The notes under the pieces are model-generated. The model did not search any database, was not told the DNA's origin, and saw nothing but the letters and a program-made list of their open reading frames with translations. Shown piece by piece: positions 17,308 through 26,267 of a stretch of 64,000 nt of DNA. Position 1 is the first letter of the stretch; each line of letters begins with the position of its first letter. The stretch is from Cognatundibacterium rivi. Its GTDB lineage: Bacteria > Pseudomonadota > Gammaproteobacteria > Burkholderiales > Burkholderiaceae_D. The position numbers and the translations under genes were made by a program. The stretch covers positions 372,001 to 436,000 of the forward strand of contig NZ_JAGSPK010000002.1 in assembly GCF_018139565.1 (NCBI RefSeq), in the 5' to 3' direction.

Positions 17308-20286
17308 GTGAGCAGCTTGCATGAAACGGCCTATCCGCGTCTTAATGCTGAGATTACAGAGCGGGAGCTGTTAACGTTATTTACGCCCACACCGGCAGAG
17401 ATTGCCTTTGTCTCTGAACGGTACCGTCAGGCGCCAACCCGCGCGATGCTGTTGATTCTCTTAAAACTGCTGCAGCGCCTCGGAAACTTTATTCCCGCGA
17501 CCGAGATACCTGCGCCAATTATTGAGCATGTTTGCAATCACCTAGGCGTCCGTCCGATCTTGAAACGCGCCGTTGTCAAATACGAGCAATCAGGCAGTAA
17601 ATGGCTGCATCAGAAATTCCTGCGAACCTACGTCGATATCCGGCAGTTTGAAGTGACCGACCACGAGTGGATGGATGGCATCGCTCTACAGGCCGCGCAT
17701 ACCAAGCAAGAATTATCCGATATTATCAATGTGATGATCGAAGAGTTGGCGCACCATCGCTTTGAACTGCCCAGCTTCGCGTTTCTACTGCGCGTTGCCA
17801 CCCGGATGCGCAAAACCTACAACGACCAGGTATACAAGCGCCTAGCTGGCGAACTCTCCGAGGAACAACGCTTCCGGATTGACGAGTTGCTTTCCCATAG
17901 AGGGGCTCGTACTCGGTGGGATCGATTAAAGCGCGAACCAAAACAACCCGGTGTGCGAGAGATCGCAAGCTTCCTGCAGCATATCCAGGACCTAACGATG
18001 TTGGGCGAGGGCCTTCCAGCCGGCGACTTCCTATCAGTCCCGAAACGCACGCAGTTGGTTACCGAGGCCAGAGCACTGGATATTTCTGAAATGCTCGAAC
18101 TCAAGCCTGCCAAACGCTATTCGCTCACGGTATTGCTCATCCAAGCCCAGTTGCAAAAGGCGATGGATGATATCGCCGAAATATTCGTCAAGGCGGTGCG
18201 CAACATGCATCACGTCGCAGAAGATAGGCTACGTGAGTACCGGCTGCAGCACGCCGAACAAACAGAACGCCTCATCAGCCAGTTTCGAGATGTGCTGACT
18301 GCGTTGCAAAATGAGGCGCCTGACAAGGAGCGCCTGGCACTAATAGAGCAAGTGCTGGATGGCGATCCCGAGCCCTGGATTATTCGTTGCGACGAACACA
18401 TGGCCTATGCAGGCAATAACTATTATCCCTTCATATTGCAGCCATATCGCGCTAAGCGGGCGCTGTTATTTCAATGCCTGGATGTATTGGCCTTGAAGTC
18501 TAGCTCACAAGACGAATCGCTGTTGCGGGCATTGCAATGGATGCGCCAGTTCCGGTCAAGCCATCGTGAATATGTCTTGGTGAACGCCGACGAGTTGGAC
18601 ATCGCATCGCTGGACTGGATTTCGGAGAAGTGGCAACGCCTGATTGTTGGCAAAGAACAGCCGTCAGGTGCTGACAAGATCATTCATCGGAAATATTTCG
18701 AGCTCTGTGTGTTTTCTCAGATTATGCAAGAGCTTAAGTCCGGCGACGTGTATGTTGAGCACAGTGACCAATATGACGACTATCGCGTACACCTTATTAG
18801 TTGGGAGGAGTGCCGCAAGGAGATCATGAACTATGGCAAGTTAGTGGACCTGCCGATGGACTCAGAAAAATTCGTCGATAAATTACGTGACGACTTGAGC
18901 GAGATTGCCCGCCAGGTAGATGAGCGCTTCCCAGACAATGAGCACGTGGATTTTTCTGAGTCTGGCTTGATCATCCGCCGCACCGAGCGTCAGCAACCGC
19001 CTCCAAACCTGGAAGTCATTGACCAGGCCATTACTGAGCATATGGAGCCGGCGAGTATCCTGGATATTTTGACCGAGACCGAACAATGGCTGGATCTGCA
19101 TAGCATTTTTGGCCCGCTGTCCGGGTTCGAGTCAAAGATTGACGATCCACGTAAGCGCTTCATCTCAACACTTTTCTGTTACGGCTGCAACCTGGGGCCC
19201 ACGCAAACCGCCCGTTCCTTGAAGGGCTTGAGCCGAAAACAGGTCGCGTGGCTAAATTTGCGCCATGTGACGGAGGAGCGGCTGGAGAAGGCTTTGGTGA
19301 AAGTCATCAACTCTTACAATCGTTTCGCCTTGCCGCGCTACTGGGGCACTGGAAAGAGTGTATCGGCTGACGGCACCAAATGGAACGTGTACGAGCAAAA
19401 CTTGCTGTCGGAATATCATATCCGCTATGGCGGGTATGGTGGCATTGGTTACTACCATGTGTCCGACATGTACATTGCTCTGTTCAGTCACTTCATTCCG
19501 TGTGGTGTCTACGAAGCAGTGCATATCTTGGACGGCCTGATCAAGAACGAATCCGATGTCCAACCTGATACAGTCCACGGCGATACGCAGGCGCAAAGTG
19601 CTCCGGTATTCGGCTTGGCCTATCTGCTAGGAATCAACCTGATGCCACGGATCCGGAATATTAAGGAACTTACGTTCTTCCGGCCGGACAAACAAGAGCA
19701 GTATCCCCACATTAACGGTCTGTTCCGCGGTAATATCGATTGGGAACTGATCGAATTGCATTATCCTGACATGCTGCGTGTCGCTATCTCGATCAAGGCC
19801 GGCAAAATCACACCTTCCATGATATTGAGGCGACTTGGTACCTATAGCCGCAAGAACAAATTGTATTTCGCCTTTCGTGAGCTTGGGCGCGTCATCAGAA
19901 CGCAGTTTTTGCTCAAGTACATCAACGACGTAGAACTCAGGCGCACTATCCATGCAGCTACCAATAAGAGCGAGGAGTTCAATAATTTTACGAAATGGCT
20001 ATTCTTTGGCGGCGATGGCATTATCGCGGAAAATATCCGCCATGAGCAGCGCAAGGTGATCAAATACAATCATCTGGTCGCCAATATGGTGATCCTCAAT
20101 AATGTGCAATGGATGTCCCGCAAATTGAAGGACATGCAATCCAAAGGCTATCCAGTCGACGAGGACGTACTGAAGGGATTGTCGCCTTACCGTTTCAGCC
20201 ATATCAATCGATACGGGGATTACACGCTTGATCTGAATAAAAAAGGTGCGCCGATCGATTACAAAATAGACTTTAGGCGGCACTAG
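17308..20286 (+). CDS. tnpA: Tn3-family transposase TnpA
   Basis: 992 residues, full length for the family (about 1000). The N-terminal DNA-binding part (ITERELLTLFTPTPAEIAFV...) and the C-terminal DDE catalytic part are both intact. Asp688 lies in SADGTKWNV, Asp759 in HGDTQAQS, and the catalytic Glu is 889 or 890 in TNKSEEFNNF; spacing is close to that of Tn3 TnpA. GTG start with AAGGGG 7 nt upstream. It performs replicative transposition, leaving cointegrates for TnpS/TnpT to resolve. The nearest resolution module downstream (21.7-23.3 kb) has a truncated tnpS. The next gene, a Pycsar effector, starts 48 bp after the stop, where the terminal repeat of a Tn3 element is usually found. Confidence 0.95.
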   Translation: MSSLHETAYPRLNAEITERELLTLFTPTPAEIAFVSERYRQAPTRAMLLILLKLLQRLGNFIPATEIPAPIIEHVCNHLGVRPILKRAVVKYEQSGSKWLHQKFLRTYVDIRQFEVTDHEWMDGIALQAAHTKQELSDIINVMIEELAHHRFELPSFAFLLRVATRMRKTYNDQVYKRLAGELSEEQRFRIDELLSHRGARTRWDRLKREPKQPGVREIASFLQHIQDLTMLGEGLPAGDFLSVPKRTQLVTEARALDISEMLELKPAKRYSLTVLLIQAQLQKAMDDIAEIFVKAVRNMHHVAEDRLREYRLQHAEQTERLISQFRDVLTALQNEAPDKERLALIEQVLDGDPEPWIIRCDEHMAYAGNNYYPFILQPYRAKRALLFQCLDVLALKSSSQDESLLRALQWMRQFRSSHREYVLVNADELDIASLDWISEKWQRLIVGKEQPSGADKIIHRKYFELCVFSQIMQELKSGDVYVEHSDQYDDYRVHLISWEECRKEIMNYGKLVDLPMDSEKFVDKLRDDLSEIARQVDERFPDNEHVDFSESGLIIRRTERQQPPPNLEVIDQAITEHMEPASILDILTETEQWLDLHSIFGPLSGFESKIDDPRKRFISTLFCYGCNLGPTQTARSLKGLSRKQVAWLNLRHVTEERLEKALVKVINSYNRFALPRYWGTGKSVSADGTKWNVYEQNLLSEYHIRYGGYGGIGYYHVSDMYIALFSHFIPCGVYEAVHILDGLIKNESDVQPDTVHGDTQAQSAPVFGLAYLLGINLMPRIRNIKELTFFRPDKQEQYPHINGLFRGNIDWELIELHYPDMLRVAISIKAGKITPSMILRRLGTYSRKNKLYFAFRELGRVIRTQFLLKYINDVELRRTIHAATNKSEEFNNFTKWLFFGGDGIIAENIRHEQRKVIKYNHLVANMVILNNVQWMSRKLKDMQSKGYPVDEDVLKGLSPYRFSHINRYGDYTLDLNKKGAPIDYKIDFRRH

Positions 20287-20333
20287 CCAGCGCGGGCGGT
20301 AGTCTGCAGCGCGAATCAAGAAAAGGGAAAAAA

Positions 20334-20876
20334 GTGGACGAATGGAAAGATGAAGACCGTTTAAAAATGTACGTCGCCATCGCCGAAACTTCGCGCAAAT
20401 GGGTCTCCGTCATGGATACAAAGGCTGGATTCCTGTCGGCGTTGAATGCGGCTTTGCTGGCGTTTATCTGGACTGGCGCACGCTTGCTAGAGTGTGGTCC
20501 GTGGTCGAAAGGGTTCGCCTTGACTGCTTCGTCACTGGCCATCTTATCCTTGCTCTTTTCCTTATTAACGGTTATCCCGCGCGGGTCGCTTGCCCAGATT
20601 TTTGGTGCTGAGTCCCGCTACATCAACGATTTCAAACCGATTTCGTTTTACGGTTACGTGGCAGAATATTATCCTAAGGGCCACGAAAACAAATTTATTG
20701 AGGACGTCCTGGCACTTAGCCCCACAAAACTGTGCCACGAGGTGCTGGAGCAGCACTACACTATCAGCCACGGGTTGAAAATTAAATCTAACTGGGTGGA
20801 GCGTGCAGGGTGGCTTTTGGTCGGCGGTTTAGCGCTGACCGCACTGGCGCTGCTGGCTAAATTTGCTGATTTCTGA
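20334..20876 (+). CDS. Pycsar-type transmembrane effector (PycTM-like)
   Basis: 180 residues. A soluble N-terminus (MDEWKDEDRLKMYVAIAETSRKWVSVMDTKAGF) leads into helices at about 30-50 and 57-79, then a polar segment (GAESRYINDFKPISFYGYVAEY) and a last helix at about 156-176. This is the architecture of the Pycsar effector domain (DUF5706-like), a membrane protein that responds to a cyclic pyrimidine nucleotide and damages the inner membrane during phage infection. GTG start with AGGGAA upstream. The cyclase gene follows after 22 bp with a strong ribosome site, matching the effector/cyclase pairing. Family assignment is from memory of the sequence pattern. Confidence 0.8.
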   Translation: MDEWKDEDRLKMYVAIAETSRKWVSVMDTKAGFLSALNAALLAFIWTGARLLECGPWSKGFALTASSLAILSLLFSLLTVIPRGSLAQIFGAESRYINDFKPISFYGYVAEYYPKGHENKFIEDVLALSPTKLCHEVLEQHYTISHGLKIKSNWVERAGWLLVGGLALTALALLAKFADF

Positions 20877-20898
20877 TCCGAACTTTTAAGGAGTTCCC

Positions 20899-21597
20899 TT
20901 GGCGTTACGAGACGATTTACACGCACAAGTCGCCAAAATCTTTCGCGAGGTCTGGACTACGCGCGATGGCCAAGTGGTTCCGGCCAATGCAGATGTTGGC
21001 CTCGGCAACGACGCCGTCAAGCTCAATGCAACCGTTCTCTATGCCGACTTGGCCGATTCTACGTTGCTTGTAGACAGACATATACCCGCATTTGCGGCCG
21101 AGGTTTATAAGACTTTTCTACACTGTGCGGCAAAAATCATCGTCAATGAGGGTGGTGAAATCACAGCGTATGACGGCGATCGCGTCATGGCTGTTTTTCT
21201 CGGGCATGGGAAGAATGTTGCGGCCATACGAGCTGCGATGCAAATCAACTTTGTGGTCAAAAATGTGATTGCCCCAACGATGGCGGTGCAATACAACACT
21301 ACCAATTACACGTTGAAACACGTGATCGGGGTCGATACCAGCGACTTATTCGTGGCGCGCACCGGCGTGCGCGGGGCCAACGATCTGGTCTGGGTTGGGC
21401 GAGCTGCAAATCACGCTGCAAAGTTAGCAGCACTTCCGGACACCTATCAGACTTACGTTACAAAAGCCGTATTTGACCAAGTCCCAGATTTTTTTAAATA
21501 TTCTGAGGTAGGGGCTGCTATCTGGGAACCAGCGACATGGAACACATTCGATAACAGTATCGTCTATCGGACCACATGGGGCCAGATAGTCTTGTAG
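20899..21597 (+). CDS. Pycsar-type pyrimidine nucleotidyl cyclase (PycC-like, class III fold)
   Basis: 232 residues, a single class III cyclase catalytic domain. Metal-binding Asp50 (LYADLADST) and Asp94 (YDGDRVMAVF) are present. The later VGRAANHAAKL segment matches the V-x-x-A-x-R/K region of class III cyclases, with Lys where adenylate cyclases usually have Arg. In Pycsar this enzyme makes cCMP or cUMP on infection, which activates the adjacent membrane effector. The start is a TTG behind a near-perfect AAGGAG at 20888-20893. Whether it uses CTP or UTP cannot be read here. An ordinary adenylate cyclase is less likely, given the partner and the lack of sensory domains. Confidence 0.82.
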   Translation: MALRDDLHAQVAKIFREVWTTRDGQVVPANADVGLGNDAVKLNATVLYADLADSTLLVDRHIPAFAAEVYKTFLHCAAKIIVNEGGEITAYDGDRVMAVFLGHGKNVAAIRAAMQINFVVKNVIAPTMAVQYNTTNYTLKHVIGVDTSDLFVARTGVRGANDLVWVGRAANHAAKLAALPDTYQTYVTKAVFDQVPDFFKYSEVGAAIWEPATWNTFDNSIVYRTTWGQIVL

Positions 21598-21682
21598 CAG
21601 GGTAGCTGGGAGCGTAGTTGCCGCCTCAAAAAATAGAAATTCCCGAATTAAATCATATAGTTAAACCAGTTTCTGCGGAATT

Positions 21683-22078
21683 TTAAGGAATCCCGGCCGA
21701 CCCTCTATTTGCTGTCGCAATTGCTTGATCTAGCCAGCGATCTACTGAACCAAGCTGCTCGAGCTGAAATGGTTTCGCCTGTTTTTCTTGCGCAGGATGT
21801 TCCCGCTGTATGCCTCGGATGACTTTTTTAACGAGAGGCGTCTTGGTCGGATCAGGGAATCCCTGATCGATATGCCATTGTGCGAGAGCTGCAAGACGTT
21901 GACGCAACGTGTTGATTGCCAGCTTTTCAGCGTGGTCAACGAGGTACTGAGCGATATTTTCGCTGGTGGCCGGCAAGAACCCACCCCATTCAATTTCGTA
22001 GTGCCGGACGGCGGACTGGTATGCCACGCGGGTATTGTCACGCGTTCCAGCATGGATGTAGTGATTGATTTTGCTCAT
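21683..22078 (-). pseudogene. tnpS: Truncated TnpS-type recombinase (copy 2)
   Basis: Only the N-terminal core-binding half remains (MSKINHYIHAGTRDNTRVAY... to LEQLGSVDRWLDQAIATANR), about 130 residues compared with about 337 in copy 1. The Arg, His-x-x-Arg and Tyr catalytic residues are all missing. The homology ends near 21700 and the frame stops at 21683, close to the 3' side of the Pycsar cyclase gene, so the C-terminal half was probably deleted when that DNA arrived. The start follows copies 1 and 3; an in-frame ATG at 22093 also exists. Divergent from the intact tnpT2. Confidence 0.8.
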
Positions 22079-22169
22079 GCTATGGCATACCAAGATTTTT
22101 ACATCATTGAGTGAGTTGGGGTTGTATCAAATATTCTGCTAATTTTATCGGATTTTTAGTACTAATACT

Positions 22170-22188
22170 GGATAACCTTATCTTATCC
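22170..22188. other. Putative rst core site, module 2
   Basis: GGATAA (22170-22175) and TTATCC (22183-22188) with a 7-bp spacer CCTTATC, in the gap between truncated tnpS2 and tnpT2. It parallels the core sites of modules 1 and 3. The spacer differs in length and sequence, so it is unlikely to recombine with the other two. Confidence 0.55.
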
Positions 22189-22235
22189 TGCATTTAAATA
22201 CTTTCTGTTTTTCCTTGAATATTGGTTAAAATTAG

Positions 22236-22265
22236 TATGTAATTACGTGGTATGTAATACATTAT
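22236..22265 (+). promoter_or_regulatory. TACGTAA-like repeats before tnpT (module 2)
   Basis: A run of degenerate half-sites (TATGTAATTACGTGG then TATGTAATACATTA) just before tnpT2. It occupies the same place as the cleaner arrays of modules 1 and 3 and is the probable TnpT-binding region. It also overlaps the likely tnpT promoter. Confidence 0.45.
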
Positions 22266-22284
22266 GATATTAGATGGGGTGATC

Positions 22285-23301
22285 ATGGCCAGAGCAGGAT
22301 TGTATAAGTCTGAAGTCGAAAAAGCACGTAACTCCCTCTTGGCACAAGGGCGCCATCCTTCAGTCGATGCAGTGAGAGTTGCGCTGGGCAACACCGGCTC
22401 CAAGACCACTATTCACAAGTATTTGAAGGAGCTGGAAGAGGAAAACGGCACCAACATTAATCGCAAAATCGCGATCAGTGAAGCATTGCAGGATCTGGTA
22501 ACGCGCCTCGCCAGTCAGTTGGAGACAGAGGCAAGCAACCGCATCGCTGAGTTGGAATCTCGCCATAGCGAGAGCAATCACCGACATGAGGCTGAAATTG
22601 CAGCCCTAGCAGAAAAAAACGTGGGCACCCAAGAGAAACTGGATCTCGCGATAGCGTCTATCAAGGAAGAAATGCAATCCCACGAGCAGACAAAGGAGGC
22701 TATGCAGCGCGAATCTATCGCCAGGCACACGTTGGCGCAGCAAGTGGCGGATCTCAAAGAACGTCTGGCGGAGAACGAGGTACACAGACAATCGCTGGAG
22801 GAAAAACACAATCACGCAAGGGATGCCCTGGAACATTACAGATCATCAATCAAAGAGCAGCGCGAACAAGATATCCGGCGCCATGATCAAGAAGTTCAGC
22901 AACTCCAAGCTGAACTTCGTCAGTTGAAGCAAAGTCTGGTACTGAAGCAACAAGAAGTGACGCAACTCAATCAGGATGGAGTAAGGCTGGTTGCAGAGTT
23001 GTCGCAAGCTCAGAAGTCGCTATATGAAGAGAAAAATCATCATCGCAGATTGGATGCGGAGCTCGAAACGCAACGTGCTATAGCGCAGCGCGTAATTCAA
23101 CTGGAGGCTTTGCTAGGCAAGAAGAACGCTCAGATCGCTGATGCTGCTGATCAAAGCAAGGAAATGTCTAGCCGGCTTAACAGCCTGCAGCTTGAGCTGG
23201 CCGCAACCCGTGCAAAGCTCGATGCTCAGCAAGTGATGATGGCTGAGCTGAAAACGTATTTGGATGCGAGAGAAATGCCAAGCAACGATAATATTGACTA
23301 A
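22285..23301 (+). CDS. tnpT: TnpT-type KfrA-like coiled-coil protein (copy 2)
   Basis: 338 residues from the ATG at 22285, which matches the MARAG start of copies 1 and 3 and has GGGG about 5 nt upstream; an in-frame ATG at 22264 would add seven residues. The N-terminal KfrA_N-like domain (about 1-55, LGNTGSKTTIHKYL) is followed by a coiled coil over most of the remaining length. It is more divergent from copies 1 and 3 than they are from each other. Its partner recombinase is truncated, so this copy may be a relic, though its own frame is intact. Confidence 0.82.
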   Translation: MARAGLYKSEVEKARNSLLAQGRHPSVDAVRVALGNTGSKTTIHKYLKELEEENGTNINRKIAISEALQDLVTRLASQLETEASNRIAELESRHSESNHRHEAEIAALAEKNVGTQEKLDLAIASIKEEMQSHEQTKEAMQRESIARHTLAQQVADLKERLAENEVHRQSLEEKHNHARDALEHYRSSIKEQREQDIRRHDQEVQQLQAELRQLKQSLVLKQQEVTQLNQDGVRLVAELSQAQKSLYEEKNHHRRLDAELETQRAIAQRVIQLEALLGKKNAQIADAADQSKEMSSRLNSLQLELAATRAKLDAQQVMMAELKTYLDAREMPSNDNID

Positions 23302-23908
23302 TAGTTAATGCTGACATCGTATGCCTTGATAGCCAGATCACGTAGATGTCCATGCTATGCTTAGCGTCACCATAGAAGTACATTTACCAATAAATCAAAT
23401 AGTTACATCAGTATTTCTTGCTGTTTTGTTTCCTCAGCGCTGATCGAGAAGAGAGAGGCAAGACTGCTAAATTGGCTTGGCAAGTTGCGGGTAAAGGGGG
23501 TGGCGAATCGAATTCGATGGAATGGCTTTTGAACCACGATAAATCAATAACATCAATTACTTTGATAACTTTTTGGCGAAAATTTCCTGAATGATAGCAT
23601 TATGGGGGACAGCAAAGCTGTGTCTTGCGGAGAAAGCATTTCCCCTAATGGCTGCTGAACGATTGGTAGCAAGAGATGCTGAGCGTGAGGTGGAAGGCTG
23701 GTTCCGGAGGATTGGGCGAATGCTTTAATCTGCAACAGGCCAAGTTTCAACAACGTTGTACACAACAATGCCAAGCGCTTAGCTAACTTTTGGCGAAAAA
23801 ACGTGATCCTAGCCCCCCCTTGAGCACAAGCGCCCATTCGAGGGGATGGGTAGAATAGCCTATAAGGAAAATTCAGTTTTATTGCTTGTCGGCGCTATGA
23901 CAATCCAA
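23302..23908. other. Gene-free stretch with short direct repeats
   Basis: About 600 bp without a supportable gene. It contains two copies of a TAACTTTT(T)GGCGAAAA repeat (23566-23582 and 23784-23800) and the first copy of the 24-base repeat at 23837-23860. A minus-strand open frame of 94 codons (23553-23837) has no recognisable product. The stretch looks like scar sequence left by lost insertion elements. Confidence 0.5.
23837..23860 (+). repeat. Direct repeat, left copy, flanking the iron locus
   Basis: Begins TTCGAGGGGATGGG and ends GAATAGCC. It is nearly identical to 29437-29461 in the same orientation (one substitution and one inserted A). The two copies bracket the ftr iron operon and the LysR remnant, about 5.6 kb. 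They may be remnants of insertion-sequence ends. Confidence 0.65.
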
Positions 23909-25300
23909 TTACCAGACAAAAAACAATAAATACCAGCATGCCCACACCGCAAGCAAAGGCATGCAATACAGTGCGCAGGCGGCAAGACTCGCCAGACGAT
24001 GCACCTGCTGGCGCCACAGCAAACGCCAGCCGAGCCAGCCCGACCAGCCCAGCGCAATGCTCAGCAAGAAGGTTCTGACCGGCCCCAACCAATCCAGCGT
24101 CACCCCCTCGGCGCGCAAATGGGTCGTGGTCATCATGCTTAAGCCCAAAAATACGCCCAATCCCGCCAACGGTATCAGCGCCATCGTCAAATGACGCCAG
24201 TCGATATCGCCGGCCAGTCGCGCTGCACCGCGCATGCAGACCAGCGTTAAACTGCCCAGAATCAGCGCCATCGTACCGATATACGCGAGAATGCACAAAC
24301 CGTCCAACCAGGTAAACACGTCAGCGGCGGCCGGGTAATGCGTCAGCAGCCACCACGGCGCGTTGTCTTGCAATAAGACGAAACTGTCATGCGCAATCAG
24401 CCAGTCTGCCGCCAACGCCTTGAGCGCGACGAACCACGGGCTGGCCGACCACTGGAACGCCGCCATGGCAACACCCAACATGCCGTAAATTAATAGGATT
24501 GCATCCGGTGTCGAGGCATCGCGCGGCGTTGCCGCCAGAATTTCCTGATTCGGCCAGCGCGCCTCAAGTGCGATGGCATCGCGATGTCCGCTGCAGCGTC
24601 CGCATGAATGACATTTGGAAGCGCTACTCATGTGCCGCATGTCGATCAACGGCGCGCAGTTGACGCGCGCTGCGTGCCCGGAAAATTCCCGCCATGCGCT
24701 TTCATCGACCGCGAAATGCAGCGGCGCCACTTTGGCCAGCAAGCCGAATACACCGCTAACCGGGCACAGGTAACGGCACCAGACGCGCTTGTTCTTACCG
24801 TACACATATCCAACGATGATCGCCGCCACGGTCGAACCGCCCAATATCAGCAAGGCAGCTTGCGGGTATTCATACACGCTGACCAGTTGCCCATACACGG
24901 TCGTGAGGATAAATGCCACGGTCGGCCAGCCGCTCCAGCGCAGCCAGCGCGGAATCGCCTTACCCAGACCATGTTTGCTGGCCAGCTCACTCAACGCACC
25001 TTCAGGACACAGCACACCGCACCAGACCCGGCCGAGTAAAAACACGCTGAGAATGACGAATGGCCACCAGATTCCCCAAAACAGAAATTGCGCGAACAGG
25101 GTCAGGTTATTCAGAACACTTGCGCCCTGCGGTGGTAGCGGTAAAAATACCGGCAACACTACCAACGCCAGATAAAACAACACCACCATCCATTGCAGCG
25201 CCCGGATCAGGCGCGCATGGCGGCGCATCGCATCACCGAGCCGCTGCAGCAGGTGCGTCTTCCTGGGCGGTGCGACGCGCACGACTTGAATCGGGATCAT
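23909..25300 (-). CDS. ftrD: FtrD-like membrane-bound iron-sulfur protein
   Basis: 463 residues with about ten membrane helices and NapH/RdxA-like cysteine motifs: WCGVLCPEG, WCRYLCPVSG and CHSCGRC, which can bind 4Fe-4S clusters. In Bordetella- and Brucella-type FtrABCD systems FtrD accepts electrons produced when ferrous iron is oxidised by the periplasmic partners. Its start overlaps the FTR1 permease stop by 4 bp, so translation is coupled. It is the last gene of the minus-strand iron operon. An alternative is a copper- or nitrosation-related ferredoxin, but the context argues for FtrD. Confidence 0.85.
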   Translation of the reverse strand: MIPIQVVRVAPPRKTHLLQRLGDAMRRHARLIRALQWMVVLFYLALVVLPVFLPLPPQGASVLNNLTLFAQFLFWGIWWPFVILSVFLLGRVWCGVLCPEGALSELASKHGLGKAIPRWLRWSGWPTVAFILTTVYGQLVSVYEYPQAALLILGGSTVAAIIVGYVYGKNKRVWCRYLCPVSGVFGLLAKVAPLHFAVDESAWREFSGHAARVNCAPLIDMRHMSSASKCHSCGRCSGHRDAIALEARWPNQEILAATPRDASTPDAILLIYGMLGVAMAAFQWSASPWFVALKALAADWLIAHDSFVLLQDNAPWWLLTHYPAAADVFTWLDGLCILAYIGTMALILGSLTLVCMRGAARLAGDIDWRHLTMALIPLAGLGVFLGLSMMTTTHLRAEGVTLDWLGPVRTFLLSIALGWSGWLGWRLLWRQQVHRLASLAACALYCMPLLAVWACWYLLFFVW

Positions 25301-26118
25301 CGACCGCTCCCGTTAGAGTGATCGCGCAAACGCCACCAGGACGCGCTCCAGAACGCCAGGTAGACCATCAGTAGCAACACGCTCGGTTGCGCGCGATAGC
25401 CAGCGAAATCAGCTAGCACCTTGCCGAATCGGCTGCTATCGTCGAGCAAGGCCGAGCTATCCCAGATGCTGTTACTCAACATCGGTAACCAATCGAGCCC
25501 GAGGATACGATCGACGCCATTACCGATCAACGAACAAGCAATCAATAGCAACGCCACTTCACTGCAGCGGAACAAGGTACGGTAATTCAGATAGCGCGCG
25601 CCGCGCGCCACCAACCAGGCGGTCATCGCCGCAGCGCCGATGCCTGTTACAGCCGACCAGGCCAGTTCGAGCAGCGCCCCGCCCTGCCGCTCCATACCCA
25701 TGCCGTATAGGAACACCACAGTTTCCGCACCTTCGCGCCCGACCGCCAGCGCGGCGATCAGCGCCAAACCGTATTGACCGCTGCCTTCAGCCGCACGCGC
25801 TGCGCCGGCTTCCAGGTTCTGTTTCATGTGGCGACCGTGCTTGCGCATCCACACCAGCATTTCGAGAATCAGCACGGCGGCAATCAATACCATACACAAT
25901 TGAAAAATTTCCAGCGCATTCCCTTCAAGCAGGTTTTGCGCGCCAAAGGTCAGCATAGCCATCGCACCAGCCAGCAACACGCCACCGAGAACACCCAGCC
26001 ACAGTGTGCGTTGCAAGCCGCTCCGGTCGCTCTGGCGCGCAATCCAGGCCGACAGCACACCGATCACCAGCATCGCCTCCAGGCTTTCGCGCCAGACGAT
26101 AAAAATTGCATTGATCAT
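25297..26118 (-). CDS. ftrC: FTR1-family iron permease (FtrC)
   Basis: 273 residues and seven predicted helices. Two R-E-x-x-E iron-translocation motifs are seen: RESLE at about 10-14 and REGAE at about 138-142. This is the high-affinity inner-membrane permease of FtrABCD or EfeUOB-type uptake. It overlaps ftrD by 4 bp and follows the cupredoxin-like ftrB by about 150 bp, a gap holding an imperfect hairpin. Confidence 0.92.
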   Translation of the reverse strand: MINAIFIVWRESLEAMLVIGVLSAWIARQSDRSGLQRTLWLGVLGGVLLAGAMAMLTFGAQNLLEGNALEIFQLCMVLIAAVLILEMLVWMRKHGRHMKQNLEAGAARAAEGSGQYGLALIAALAVGREGAETVVFLYGMGMERQGGALLELAWSAVTGIGAAAMTAWLVARGARYLNYRTLFRCSEVALLLIACSLIGNGVDRILGLDWLPMLSNSIWDSSALLDDSSRFGKVLADFAGYRAQPSVLLLMVYLAFWSASWWRLRDHSNGSGR

Positions 26119-26181
26119 TTCAAAACTCTCTCTTGCTCAAAACACCTATAAACGAATACAAAGGAATACAAACACAAAAAT

Positions 26182-26228
26182 GTAGAGACGCTTTCGGCAA
26201 CTAGATCCGCTACGGCATGCGTCTCTGC
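26182..26228 (-). other. Intercistronic hairpin between ftrB and ftrC
   Basis: Arms GTAGAGACGC (26182-26191) and GCGTCTCTGC (26219-26228) form a 10-bp stem with one mismatch. No T-run follows on the minus strand, so it is not a clear terminator. It may modulate expression of the permease relative to the upstream genes. Confidence 0.4.
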
Positions 26229-26267
26229 GCCATTGCGGCACAATCCGGTTTTTCAAAACTCATCCCA

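Noticed and set aside
20287-20333. Tn3 terminal inverted repeat right after tnpA
   Set aside because: No GGGG or CCCC-ended repeat is present in these 47 bp and no matching sequence is visible elsewhere, so I could not set the element's ends.
23553-23837. 94-codon minus-strand frame in the repeat region
   Set aside because: No ribosome site or recognisable domain, and it spans a repeated segment; more likely chance.
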